The notes: generated from the sequence alone by a model not told the origin. A DNA stretch of 64,000 bases from Pedobacter nototheniae (GCF_004335085.1 NZ_RQRS01000016.1:1-64000), one strand, 5' to 3'; positions 25,276-34,457 are shown, numbered from the stretch's first letter. Made by a program: numbers and translations.

Positions 25276-27963
25276 ATGAAACTCAAAATTACTCTCGCAA
25301 TCAGCTTTATTTTTATCGTTATTGGTTTTATGGCCTTTAAAATGGATGATGATCCATTTAGTCAATTGCTAAAAAAACTAGATGAATACACGAACAAATA
25401 TCCGCAGGAAAAAGTCCATTTACATATGGATAAACCATATTACGCCATTGGCGATGATATTTGGTTTAAAGCTTATATAACAAATACCAAAACACAAGGT
25501 CCATCAAACATTAGCAAAATTTTGTACGTGGAGTTGATTAACGAAAAGGACTCTGTAAAAAAACAACTTAAACTGCCTATAATGGGCGGTATTACCTGGG
25601 GCGATTTCAAACTTACCGATTCTTTAAGCGAAGGTAATTATAGAATTAGAGCCTACACCAAGTATATGCGAAATTTTGGAACGGATTTTTTCTTTGATAA
25701 AACCATCAAAATAGGCAACAGTTGGGCAAACAAAGTTTTTACAAATACCCAATACGCTTTTGTTAAAGAAAATAATATCGATAAAATTAATTCAACAATT
25801 CACTTCGAGGATAAAAATGGAGTTGGATACAAAGAAAATGATGTGAGTTATGAAGTACAACTCGATTATAAAACGGTTACAAGAGGAAGAACAAAAACCA
25901 ACTTATCGGGCGATGCTTTAATTAGTTTCGCAAACACACAAATAGCAAACAATAAAACAGGAAGAATTGTAGCAACAATTACACTAGATAATAAGCAAAA
26001 AATTGTAAAAACAATTCCTATCACTGCAACATCCAATAATGTGGATGTTCAGTTTATGGCAGAAGGAGGAAGTTTAATAGAGGATTTGCCTCAAAAAATA
26101 GCAATTAAAGCTGTAAATGCTGCTGGGCAGGGCGAAGATGTGAAAGGATCTATTTTAGACGCCGCCGGCAATGAAATCACCACATTTGAAACAAGCTATT
26201 TAGGAATGGGCAACTTTATTTTTAATATACAGCCGGGTGGTAATTTTACAGCCAAAATTAAATTTAAAGATGGCTCCACTAAAGATTTTAAACTTCCACT
26301 GGCGCAAAAAAGTGGTTATACAATAGCAGCTAATAACCTTGATACAGGCAAAGTTTCGTTAAAAATTATGGCTACCAAAGATATGGCCAATGGAGATGAA
26401 CTTAAAGTTGTAGCGCAGCAAGGTGGCAATGTATATTATGTTTCTAAAGCCAAAATGGAGAAACAGGTATTGGTGGCCAATATTCCTAGAAAAAATTTAC
26501 CTGCCGGAATTGTACAATTCACGTTATTCTCGGCTACTAATCAGCCATTAGCAGAGCGCTTAATTTTTAATCAGAATAAGAGCGATTTTATCGACGTTGC
26601 TTTAAATACCTCATCAGCATCAGGTGTAAAAAGAGGAAAATCTACCTTTACTTTTGATGCCTCAAATGAACAGAAACCTATACTGGGGAGTTTTTCTGTA
26701 GCGGTTACCAATGCCAGTAAAGTGGCGCCAGACGAGGATAATGAAACCAACATTTTTACCTCACTACTGCTAACATCCGATTTGGTAGGTTATGTAGAAA
26801 AACCTAATCATTACTTTTTAAGCGATGATGTTAAAACTCAAAAAGAGCTTGATAACTTAATGCTTACACAAGGCTGGAGAAGATTTACCTGGAAAAATAT
26901 TATTAATAATCTAAGCCCAAATATTACTTACAAACCGGAAGAATCTTTAAGCATAACAGGTACCGTAATGAAAGGTAATAAACCCGTTGTTGGCGGTAAA
27001 GTAATGTTAATGGCAACTAAAGGAACCATATTTATTTTAGATACAGTAACAAATGCCGCGGGTAAGTTTGTATTCGATAATTTAGAATATAATGATAGTA
27101 CCAAGTTTGTAGTACAAGCAAGAACAAAAACCGACCGTAAATTTGTTGATATAAACCTTGATGTTGTACCAAATCAAATTGTAACCAAAAACAAAAACGG
27201 AGCAGATGTTGAAGTAAACGTTAACAACGCTTTAATGAAGTACATAAAAGAAAGCGATAATTACTTTAATGAAATGACACGGCTCGGCTTATTAGAACGA
27301 ACAATTAAGCTTGATGAGGTAACCATAACCGAAAAACGTAGTCCTGTTAAATATTCATCTAACTTAAATGGTGCTGGTAATGCTGATTACATACTTAAAG
27401 CAGATCAATTATCAACTTGCGTTAACTTATCTCAGTGTTTGCAAGGGCGTCTACCAGGTGTAATTTTCAGAGGCTCTACACCTTATTTAATGAGAAGCCA
27501 AAGTACGCCAATGACCATAATCTTGGATGCAATGCAAGTAGAACCTGAGTTTTTGGATAATATTAATCCTAATGACGTAGAAACAATAGAACTGTTAAAA
27601 AGTGGAGCTAATACAGCCATCTATGGCGGACAAGGCGGTGGTGGTGTACTCGTTATAACAACTAAGCGTGGCGGCAGTGATTATAGTTACAACCGTTATG
27701 CACCAGGAATTTTAAGCATTAGCCCAAAAGGATTCTCAGTATCGCGTGAATTCTATGCCCCTAAATACGATCAAGCAAGTAATCCTAATACTGCAGATTA
27801 TAGAACAACTATTTATTGGAACCCACAAGTAGTAGCCAAAGATGGTAAAGCAAAGTTTGAATTTTATAATGCAAATGAGGCCGGCAAATACCGTGTGGTA
27901 ATAGAAGGTATAGATGCAGCAGGGCATTTGGCAAGAAAAGTTTACACTTATGATGTTAAATAG
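25276..27963 (+). CDS. Macroglobulin-like protein with C-terminal TonB plug domain, no barrel
   Basis: About 895 residues. A signal peptide or anchor (MKLKITLAISFIFIVIGF) precedes an MG2-like macroglobulin region (EKVHLHMDKPYYAIGDDIWFKAYI) and further beta-sandwich repeats. A carboxypeptidase-like regulatory unit lies near 560-640 (ITGTVMKGNKPVVGGKVML). A TonB plug-like domain follows near 690-790 (SLQGRLPGV-like LQGRLPGVIF, MTIILDAMQVEPEFLDNINPNDVETIELLKSG). The end is a short beta region with no outer-membrane barrel. I used the ATG at 25276; an in-frame TTG 30 bp upstream overlaps the dcd terminator. The role is unknown; polymer capture or protein-protein contact in the periplasm is a guess. 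Confidence 0.8.
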   Translation: MKLKITLAISFIFIVIGFMAFKMDDDPFSQLLKKLDEYTNKYPQEKVHLHMDKPYYAIGDDIWFKAYITNTKTQGPSNISKILYVELINEKDSVKKQLKLPIMGGITWGDFKLTDSLSEGNYRIRAYTKYMRNFGTDFFFDKTIKIGNSWANKVFTNTQYAFVKENNIDKINSTIHFEDKNGVGYKENDVSYEVQLDYKTVTRGRTKTNLSGDALISFANTQIANNKTGRIVATITLDNKQKIVKTIPITATSNNVDVQFMAEGGSLIEDLPQKIAIKAVNAAGQGEDVKGSILDAAGNEITTFETSYLGMGNFIFNIQPGGNFTAKIKFKDGSTKDFKLPLAQKSGYTIAANNLDTGKVSLKIMATKDMANGDELKVVAQQGGNVYYVSKAKMEKQVLVANIPRKNLPAGIVQFTLFSATNQPLAERLIFNQNKSDFIDVALNTSSASGVKRGKSTFTFDASNEQKPILGSFSVAVTNASKVAPDEDNETNIFTSLLLTSDLVGYVEKPNHYFLSDDVKTQKELDNLMLTQGWRRFTWKNIINNLSPNITYKPEESLSITGTVMKGNKPVVGGKVMLMATKGTIFILDTVTNAAGKFVFDNLEYNDSTKFVVQARTKTDRKFVDINLDVVPNQIVTKNKNGADVEVNVNNALMKYIKESDNYFNEMTRLGLLERTIKLDEVTITEKRSPVKYSSNLNGAGNADYILKADQLSTCVNLSQCLQGRLPGVIFRGSTPYLMRSQSTPMTIILDAMQVEPEFLDNINPNDVETIELLKSGANTAIYGGQGGGGVLVITTKRGGSDYSYNRYAPGILSISPKGFSVSREFYAPKYDQASNPNTADYRTTIYWNPQVVAKDGKAKFEFYNANEAGKYRVVIEGIDAAGHLARKVYTYDVK

Positions 27964-28059
27964 GGAAAAATAGATAAATTTGAAATAGTATGCATGCATA
28001 GTTTATGCTGTGCGCAGTTAGCATACCGTTTGATATTTAAATCTTGATACTATTTAACA

Positions 28060-28821
28060 ATGGAAACAATAAAAGTAAGTGTAAAAGATCGTTTAGCAAC
28101 CATAACGCTCAATAGAGGTAAATCAAATGCTTTAAATCGCCAATTGATTACTGAATTAGATGATATGCTGAAAAATATTGCCGCCGATGATAATGTTGGC
28201 GGCGTAATATTAACTGGAACAGCACCATTTTTTTCAGCAGGTTTAGATTTGATTGAACTTTATAACTATAACGAAGAAGAAGCAAAATCTTTTTGGGAGC
28301 TATTTTTAAATTTCACCGCTAATATGGTTTCTTTTAAAAAACCTATGGTTGCAGCAATCAGTGGGCATAGTCCGGCTGGTGGCTGTGTAATGGCATTAGC
28401 CTGCGATTACAGGGTAATGGCAGAAGGCCAATATATTATTGGTTTAAATGAAGTTCCTGTTGGAATTATAGTGCCAAACAGCATTTTCCAATTATATGCT
28501 TTTTGGATTGGTAACGCAGAAGCATCAAGAAGCTTACTTTCAGGAAAGCTTTATAGCCCAGAAGAAGCTTTAAAAGTGGGTTTAGTAGATGATGTTGTTA
28601 AAAATGAAGTTTTACTAACCACTGCAGAGCGAAAAATTAAAAAGTTTATGGAGCTAGAAGGTAATACTTGGTCTCAAAGTAAGCTAAATATTCGCGAAGA
28701 ATTAATTGCAGCAGTTACAGCAGATCAATCGGCAACCTTAGAAAAAATGTTAGCACAATGGTGGTCCCCTGCAACACGCCATATCTTAAAAACTATATTA
28801 GCCAACCTACAGAGAAAGTAA
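28060..28821 (+). CDS. Enoyl-CoA isomerase of the crotonase family (ECI1-like)
   Basis: 253 residues with the crotonase fold. GHSPAGGCVMALACDYRVMA followed by IGLNEVPVGIIVP closely resembles mitochondrial delta3,delta2-enoyl-CoA isomerase (ECI1), including the Glu in GLNE that acts as its catalytic base. The FSAGLDL segment forms the first oxyanion-hole half. It would shift cis-3 or trans-3 double bonds to trans-2 so that unsaturated fatty acids can enter beta-oxidation. The next gene, 57 bp downstream, is a 2,4-dienoyl-CoA reductase homologue, the other auxiliary enzyme. A generic enoyl-CoA hydratase is the alternative call. Confidence 0.82.
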   Translation: METIKVSVKDRLATITLNRGKSNALNRQLITELDDMLKNIAADDNVGGVILTGTAPFFSAGLDLIELYNYNEEEAKSFWELFLNFTANMVSFKKPMVAAISGHSPAGGCVMALACDYRVMAEGQYIIGLNEVPVGIIVPNSIFQLYAFWIGNAEASRSLLSGKLYSPEEALKVGLVDDVVKNEVLLTTAERKIKKFMELEGNTWSQSKLNIREELIAAVTADQSATLEKMLAQWWSPATRHILKTILANLQRK

Positions 28822-28878
28822 CCACAATGGCTAGTCATTAAATCAATCAATCATTCACTCACGCTATAATTCAATATT

Positions 28879-29760
28879 ATGTTTGCATTTAATCAACCCA
28901 TGCTTAGAGAAGATGCCCTAAAAGGGAAAACCATTGTTATTACCGGTGGTGGCACAGGTTTAGGGAAAGCAATGGGCATATATTTTTTAAAACTCGGTGC
29001 CAATTTAGTTATTACCAGTCGTAAGCAAGATGTATTGCAAAAGGCAGCTGATGAAATGGAAGAGAAAACCGGGGGGAAGGTTTTGGCAGTAGCATGTGAT
29101 GTTAGAGATACAGCGCAAATAGAAAACGTATTAGCCAAAACTTTAGAAAAATTTGGTTCTGTAGATGCTTTATTAAACAATGCAGCCGGAAATTTTATTT
29201 CACCAACAGAGCGCTTATCGGCAAATGCTTTTTCATCAATTATAGATATTGTATTAAAAGGTACTGTAAATTGTACCCTCGCTTTTGGTAAACATTGGAT
29301 TAAAGAAAAACAACCAGCAACCGTTTTAAATATTATTACCACCTATGCTTTTACAGGTTCAGCCTATGTTGTGCCTTCGGCATGTGCTAAAGGTGGAGTT
29401 TTGGCCTTAACAAGATCATTAGCTGTTGAGTGGGGCAAATATGGAATTAGAACCAACGCCATTGCTCCAGGTCCGTTTCCAACAAAAGGAGCTTGGGAAA
29501 GATTACTGCCAGGAGATTTAGCTAAAAAATTCGATTTTAAAAATCGCGTTCCTTTGAAAAGAGTTGGCGATCATCAAGAACTTGCCAATCTTGCAGCCTT
29601 TCTAATTAGTGATTTCTCTGGCTATATTAATGGAGAAGTAATTAGTATCGATGGCGGCGAATGGTTACAAGGAGCAGGTCAGTTTAATGGTTTAGAAGCT
29701 ATTCCAAGTGAAATGTGGGATATGCTGGAGCAAATGACCAGAAACGCTAAAGGAAGTTAG
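28879..29760 (+). CDS. 2,4-dienoyl-CoA reductase, SDR type (DECR1-like)
   Basis: 293 residues with a short-chain dehydrogenase Rossmann fold: TGGGTGLGKAMG for NADP(H) binding, NNAAGNFISPTERLS, then ITTYAFTGSAYVVPSACAKGG. The pattern follows the mitochondrial DECR family, in which the catalytic Tyr precedes the Ser/Lys pair, rather than the classical YxxxK order. The C-terminus (GQFNGLEAIPSEMWDMLEQM then KGS) also matches DECR1. It reduces 2,4-dienoyl-CoA during breakdown of polyunsaturated fatty acids. It is paired with an ECI1-like isomerase upstream and terminated by a hairpin. Confidence 0.88.
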   Translation: MFAFNQPMLREDALKGKTIVITGGGTGLGKAMGIYFLKLGANLVITSRKQDVLQKAADEMEEKTGGKVLAVACDVRDTAQIENVLAKTLEKFGSVDALLNNAAGNFISPTERLSANAFSSIIDIVLKGTVNCTLAFGKHWIKEKQPATVLNIITTYAFTGSAYVVPSACAKGGVLALTRSLAVEWGKYGIRTNAIAPGPFPTKGAWERLLPGDLAKKFDFKNRVPLKRVGDHQELANLAAFLISDFSGYINGEVISIDGGEWLQGAGQFNGLEAIPSEMWDMLEQMTRNAKGS

Positions 29761-29766
29761 CAAGTT

Positions 29767-29817
29767 AGAAGGATATAAGAAAAATTGAATAGTCGAATTT
29801 TAATCTTATATCCTTCT
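29767..29817 (+). terminator. Hairpin after the dienoyl-CoA reductase gene
   Basis: AGAAGGATATAAG (29767-29779) pairs with CTTATATCCTTCT (29805-29817), with an inner AAAATT/AATTTT pairing. It lies 6 bp after the stop codon. Confidence 0.65.
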
Positions 29818-29834
29818 ATATTTTCCTGTATGCA

Positions 29835-30084
29835 TATTTTGGAATGTACAAAACTTCATCCATAAAACCTGATTGAAGCGGCATACCGACTTTTTCTGTC
29901 GGGATACAGCGTAAAGCAGGACAGGATTGTCAAAAGAAAACCGAACCTTGCTTTCCAAATACTTAATGTTTTTGCTTAGGAAATGAATGTCAGTATTTCA
30001 AAGCTTATTCAGCCCTTCTTTTCGTTAAAAGCCATTTCTGTTGAAAAAACAGAATGGGCTTCCACTACAATAAGGTTTATTTAA
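29835..30084. repeat. Intergenic repeat unit A (about 250 bp)
   Basis: Near-identical to unit B, 300 bp further on, with only scattered substitutions and two single-base gaps at the left end. It contains a small hairpin (CCGAC-loop-GTCGG at 29886-29902) and a second hairpin around CATTTCTGTT / AACAGAATG. There is no open reading frame of note. The motif CCTGATTGAAGCGGCATACC resembles the flank of unit D at 37.15 kb, so it belongs to a dispersed family. Confidence 0.85.
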
Positions 30085-30136
30085 GTGGGGATTCTGCTAA
30101 GAAACCTATAAAATAATCGAGCCAATCATGCAGATT

Positions 30137-30384
30137 TATTTTGGAATATACAAACTTCATCTATAAACCTGATTGAAGCGGCATACCGACTTTTTCTGTC
30201 GGGATACAGCGTAAAGCAGGACAGGATTATCAAAAGAAAACCGAACCTTGCTTTCCAAATAATTAATGTTTTTGATTAGGAAATGAATGTCAGTATTTCA
30301 CGGCTCATCCAGCCCTTCTTTCCGTTAAAAGCCATGTCTGTTGAAAACACAGAATGGGCTTCCACTACAATAAGGTTTATTTAA
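30137..30384. repeat. Intergenic repeat unit B (about 250 bp)
   Basis: Second copy of unit A in the same orientation. The 52 bp between the units is unique sequence. Together they fill most of the 730-bp gap between the dienoyl-CoA reductase gene and purD. The rest of the gap (30385-30489) is a pyrimidine-rich purD leader. Confidence 0.85.
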
Positions 30385-30476
30385 CCAAGCTTGTGCTGCA
30401 ATCTCCAGCTTTAAGAAGCTTATTTATCATCTTACATCCTTTTTTCCTTTTCCATCCTCCCTCTTACATTTTTATT

Positions 30477-30484
30477 TATCTTTG
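30477..30484 (+). promoter_or_regulatory. -7 element immediately before purD
   Basis: TATCTTTG matches TAnnTTTG and ends 5 bp before the purD ATG at 30490, which implies a leaderless or nearly leaderless transcript. The upstream 60 bp is pyrimidine-rich and lacks a clear TTG -33 box. Confidence 0.5.
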
Positions 30485-30489
30485 CCGCT

Positions 30490-31761
30490 ATGAACATTTT
30501 ACTATTAGGATCGGGCGGCAGAGAGAGTGCTTTTGCCTGGAAAATGAGCCAATCTCCGCTATGCGATAAACTGATTATTGCACCTGGAAATGGCGGTACA
30601 AATGCTTATGGTACCAATATTAATATCAGCGTTAATGATTTTGATGCAATTAGAAAAATTACAATTGCCGAAAAGATTGATCTGGTTGTTGTTGGACCGG
30701 AAGAACCTTTAGTAAATGGGATTCACGATTTTTTTCTTGCAGATTCTACCATTGCACATATTCCAGTTATAGGACCTAAAAAAGAGGGTGCCATTTTAGA
30801 AGGAAGTAAAGATTTTTCTAAACAATTTATGCAACGCCATGGCATTCCAACGGCCGCATCTCAATCTTTTACACCTGAAACTTTAGAAGATGGCTTAGCT
30901 TATTTAGAAAACCATGCATTGCCAGTTGTGTTAAAAGCTGATGGTTTAGCTGCGGGTAAAGGTGTTTTAATTTGTACGGAAACTGTAGAAGCGCAAGAAG
31001 AGCTTAAGCTTATGCTAGGAGGCAAATTTGGTGCTGCCGGAGCAACAGTTGTAATAGAAGAGTTTTTAAGCGGTATTGAGCTTTCAGTTTTTGTATTAAC
31101 AGATGGTGAGAACTATATTACCTTACCTGAAGCTAAAGATTATAAAAGAATTGGGCAGGGCGATACAGGTTTAAATACTGGTGGTATGGGCTCTGTTTCT
31201 CCTGTTCCTTTTGCATCTGCTGAGTTTTTAAGTAAGGTAGAAGAAAGAATTATTAAACCAACAGTAGAAGGTTTAAAGAAAGATAATATTGATTATACAG
31301 GTTTTATTTTCTTCGGTTTAATTAAAGTTGGAGAAGAACCTTATGTAATTGAATATAATGCGAGAATGGGCGATCCGGAAACAGAAAGCGTTATTCCTCG
31401 TATAGAAAATGATTTGGTAGAATTATTTATGGCAACCGCCAATAAAACATTAAATCAGGTTAAACTAGAAATTAGTGAGCAAACTGCAGCTACCGTAATG
31501 ATTGTTGCTGGTGGTTATCCTGGCGATTATTTAAAAGGTAAAGCCATTTCTGGTATCGAAAATCTACGCCATTCAAATGCTTTCCACGCCGGAACACTTT
31601 TAGAAAACGATGTGGTAAAAACCAATGGCGGTCGCGTTATTGCAATCACCAGCCTACAAAAAGATTTATTTACAGCTTTGCAAGCTGCTACAGCAGATGC
31701 AGGTAGAATTTATTTTGATGGCAAATATTTCAGAGAAGATATTGGTTTTGATTTAGTGTAA
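30490..31761 (+). CDS. purD: Phosphoribosylamine-glycine ligase
   Basis: 423 residues, the GAR synthetase of purine biosynthesis: it joins 5-phosphoribosylamine and glycine using ATP. The N-terminal LLLGSGGRESAFAWK, the ATP-grasp segments (KADGLAAGKGVLIC; VIEEFLSGIELSVF) and the metal-binding EYNARMGDPETE are all present. It is a single gene with its own promoter, and a bidirectional terminator separates it from the opposing TlpA gene. Confidence 0.96.
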   Translation: MNILLLGSGGRESAFAWKMSQSPLCDKLIIAPGNGGTNAYGTNINISVNDFDAIRKITIAEKIDLVVVGPEEPLVNGIHDFFLADSTIAHIPVIGPKKEGAILEGSKDFSKQFMQRHGIPTAASQSFTPETLEDGLAYLENHALPVVLKADGLAAGKGVLICTETVEAQEELKLMLGGKFGAAGATVVIEEFLSGIELSVFVLTDGENYITLPEAKDYKRIGQGDTGLNTGGMGSVSPVPFASAEFLSKVEERIIKPTVEGLKKDNIDYTGFIFFGLIKVGEEPYVIEYNARMGDPETESVIPRIENDLVELFMATANKTLNQVKLEISEQTAATVMIVAGGYPGDYLKGKAISGIENLRHSNAFHAGTLLENDVVKTNGGRVIAITSLQKDLFTALQAATADAGRIYFDGKYFREDIGFDLV

Positions 31762-31776
31762 TCATTAAAATAGCAT

Positions 31777-31820
31777 AATAAAAAAGGGCGGAGATTCATA
31801 AATCTCCGCCCTTTTTTATT
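31777..31820. terminator. Bidirectional terminator
   Basis: A perfect 20-bp stem (AATAAAAAAGGGCGGAGATT and its complement) around a 4-nt loop, between convergent purD and the TlpA/DUF4369 gene. A- and T-tracts allow termination both ways. Confidence 0.9.
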
Positions 31821-31870
31821 GCATCCTTTCGTAGAGCTAAATTGATTTCAGCATCTAAACAGAATGTTTA

Positions 31871-33016
31871 TTATTTGGATTTGCTCCCTAACAATTCTTG
31901 AAGTTTAGCTTGTAAAGCTTCTTCTCTTAAACCTTTAGCAATAATTTTTCCAGTTGGGTCAATTAAGAAATTCGCAGGAATTGAACGAATACCATACATT
32001 TTAGCAACTTCATTATCCCACCATTTTAAGTCTGAAACATGTGTCCAGGTTAATTTATCGTCGGCAATTGCTTTTAACCAAGCATCTTTTTTACCAGGAC
32101 GATCTAATGAAACGCCTAAAACGGTAAAGCCCTTATCTTTAAATTTATTGTAAGCAACAACTACATTAGGGTTTTCTTTACGGCATGGACCACACCATGA
32201 AGCCCAAAAATCAACCAATACATATTTGCCTTTAAAATCAGATAGTTTTACAGGTTTACCATCAGCATCATTCTGTGTAAAATCCATTGCCATTACACCA
32301 ACAGCAGTTTTTTTGTCTGCAGCAAAAATTTGAGCAATTTGTTTTCCTGAGTTAGAATTTTTTAAATCTGGAGCTAATCCGTCAAATGCTTTTTCCGATT
32401 CCGCAATCTTTTCAGGATCTCCAGCCAATTGACCAATAACAGATAAACTGATATAAGACTTAGGGTTATTTTTAGCGTATGATAATAAAAGCGGTGTTAA
32501 TTCTGCAGTCAATTTATCGTAACGGTTGCCAATTTCCTCTCTTATTTTAGGATCTTTTTGTTGCTCTTCGGTAAGTTTAGAAAACTCTGCATTAATAGCA
32601 GCTAATTGATCATTTACAGGTTTTGTTAACGTTTTTAATTTTTTATCATCATCATTAACCTGCGAGCCTGTAATAGTTGCATTTTTAATTGAATCTGCCG
32701 CAGTTACTTTAATCGTTGCAGGCTCAAGGTATAAAGTTAAATAATCTAATGTTTCGCCTTTTGCAGGTGGATTAACATATGGGTTTTTATTTAAGAATAA
32801 ATTTCCCCTTGCAGGATCGCTTAATGTACCTTTAAATGCAAAGGCTCCATTGGTAACTGTTGTAGAATCTGTAACTCTTTGTCCATCGGCAGGGTAAACC
32901 AAATAAACTTTATCACCAGTTTTTAGGCCTTTAATGTCGCCATTAATGTTAAATGGCTTCTGTGCCATAGCTGCTAATGGTAACAAAGCCACCGCAGATA
33001 ATAATATTTTTTTCAT
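31871..33016 (-). CDS. DUF4369-TlpA thiol-disulfide oxidoreductase
   Basis: About 381 residues from the ATG at 33016: signal peptide MKKILLSAVALLPLAAMAQ, an N-terminal DUF4369-like beta domain (INGDIKGLKTGDKVYLVYP), a helical linker and a C-terminal TlpA/AhpC-like thioredoxin domain with WASWCGPCRKE and IPANFLIDPTG. A longer frame begins at 33124 but would overlap the upstream ureohydrolase-like gene and hide the signal peptide. Proteins of this type are periplasmic reductases common in Bacteroidota; the partner is unknown. Confidence 0.9.
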   Translation of the reverse strand: MKKILLSAVALLPLAAMAQKPFNINGDIKGLKTGDKVYLVYPADGQRVTDSTTVTNGAFAFKGTLSDPARGNLFLNKNPYVNPPAKGETLDYLTLYLEPATIKVTAADSIKNATITGSQVNDDDKKLKTLTKPVNDQLAAINAEFSKLTEEQQKDPKIREEIGNRYDKLTAELTPLLLSYAKNNPKSYISLSVIGQLAGDPEKIAESEKAFDGLAPDLKNSNSGKQIAQIFAADKKTAVGVMAMDFTQNDADGKPVKLSDFKGKYVLVDFWASWCGPCRKENPNVVVAYNKFKDKGFTVLGVSLDRPGKKDAWLKAIADDKLTWTHVSDLKWWDNEVAKMYGIRSIPANFLIDPTGKIIAKGLREEALQAKLQELLGSKSK

Positions 33017-33093
33017 GTTTAATAAGGTAGTTATATGGTTCCTTGTCCAAATATAAGATTGTAGTTTTTTAAAACGTAAAATACTGAGTAAAA

Positions 33094-34275
33094 TTATGAT
33101 AACTTTTGATAGGTACGCCACCAAAGATCAGGCATATCACCATTTACAGCTATTTGATAATCTTCGTACCGGCAAGGTACTAGGTGGTAACGTTCGTTTT
33201 TAGATTGGCCCGAAGGGTAAGGAACCTGCATCCACCAGCGATCTGATTTTTTGCTCTTCACAAAAGTCATTTCACCAGAACCATCTTTTAAGCTCGTTCT
33301 GTAAATTATAAATTGCGATTTTGGTGTAAGTGGAAAATCCTTTTTGCGGGCATAAAAACCATCAACAAAATACCAAACCATTTGAGCCAGCAAAAATGCC
33401 GTTTGTCCGTTATTATCGTAAGCAGGGTTAAACTCGTAAAAACCTATCGAAGTAAGTTTATCATTCATGCCTGCATAACGGGCAATTCGGCAAGCCTCTT
33501 CTCCATCAAAACCATTAGGCGTTGTATTTGCGTTTGCAGCAGCATCAGCAGATCGAATGGCACCCATATCAAAACTTAGCATATTCGCATTTCTAATAAT
33601 TGGCTCTGTTAAAGTAATATCCTGAGCAAACTCACCTAAACGGTGCACATCAAAATAAAGCTTATCCATTACACTCAGGCTCTCCTGATTAACAAAATAA
33701 GTTTGATAACCAATGTTGCTGAAATTGAAAAGATAGTTGGGTTGATGTAAGAAAATTTTATTCAAATAACAGTCAGATCGTGTTGCAATACCCTCGTTGT
33801 TGTCATCATCAATATCAAACTGATTATCAACAATAACTAAATCTACCTTTTGCTCCAGGTTTTCATACCCTAGGTATTGAGCATAAGTTAAATCCTGACC
33901 GCCACCAATAATAATTGGAATAATGTCATTTTTAACCAGCTCAGAAACCACCATTTTAACTGCTATATAAGTATCAGCAATGGTAGCGCCGTGTTTAATG
34001 TTTCCTAAATCTACTATTCTACAGTTAAAGGCACCCTCGTTAAGCTTGTAAAACTTCTCCCTAAAATAATCAGGACCTAAAGCACAACCCTCATTGTTTA
34101 CGGCACTTCTACCATCCAATACGCCAAAAATTGCCATATCGTAAGTATTCTCCTCCAAATCCGGAAATTTCTCCGTATAAATTTCGGTTTTTAAACCAAG
34201 CTGACTGGTTAAAAAACCTTGTTTAGGGGTAAATTGATCTGGGTTAAGGGGCGAAAAGAAATCGGTTAATGACAT
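33094..34275 (-). CDS. Ureohydrolase-fold (arginase/formimidoylglutamase) family protein with altered metal site
   Basis: 393 residues of the arginase/agmatinase/formimidoylglutamase fold. The family's metal-ligand motifs are recognisable but changed: GGDH becomes GGGQD (Gln127 for the first His), DxHxD becomes DNQFD (Gln152 for His, Asp150 and Asp154 kept), and SFDxD becomes SFDMG (Asp236 kept, Gly238 for Asp). Three of six usual Mn ligands are therefore missing. Annotation pipelines would probably call it HutG (formimidoylglutamase), and hutH and hutU are in the same window, but activity cannot be assumed. A single-metal enzyme or a non-catalytic role is possible. Confidence 0.75.
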   Translation of the reverse strand: MSLTDFFSPLNPDQFTPKQGFLTSQLGLKTEIYTEKFPDLEENTYDMAIFGVLDGRSAVNNEGCALGPDYFREKFYKLNEGAFNCRIVDLGNIKHGATIADTYIAVKMVVSELVKNDIIPIIIGGGQDLTYAQYLGYENLEQKVDLVIVDNQFDIDDDNNEGIATRSDCYLNKIFLHQPNYLFNFSNIGYQTYFVNQESLSVMDKLYFDVHRLGEFAQDITLTEPIIRNANMLSFDMGAIRSADAAANANTTPNGFDGEEACRIARYAGMNDKLTSIGFYEFNPAYDNNGQTAFLLAQMVWYFVDGFYARKKDFPLTPKSQFIIYRTSLKDGSGEMTFVKSKKSDRWWMQVPYPSGQSKNERYHLVPCRYEDYQIAVNGDMPDLWWRTYQKLS

Positions 34276-34457
34276 ATATTTAAAACTATCGCCTCAAATA
34301 TCTATTTTTGAATGCACATATTATATAAAAATAAAATTTCTGCTGATTTCTTTTTTTGCAGGCTTTTATAAATTACTCATTTACAGCTTTCAAATTCAAT
34401 AAAAAGGCATAGCCTTAAAATGATGAATAAGATAGGTTTACAGCCCGATAAATAAAC

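Noticed and set aside
28893..29342. 149-codon open frame opposite the dienoyl-CoA reductase gene
   Set aside because: It is antisense to a gene with clear family motifs, and its translation shows only mirrored codon bias.
29835..30384. Repeats A and B as a CRISPR array
   Set aside because: There are only two long units at 300-bp spacing, with no short regular repeats and no cas genes.
30385..30489. Purine riboswitch upstream of purD
   Set aside because: The leader is a pyrimidine-rich run with a -7 box 5 bp before the ATG. None of the conserved purine-aptamer junction sequences are present.
30354..30569. 71-codon frame spanning the end of repeat B and the start of purD
   Set aside because: It overlaps the purD start in another frame and consists largely of repeat-derived and pyrimidine-rich leader sequence.
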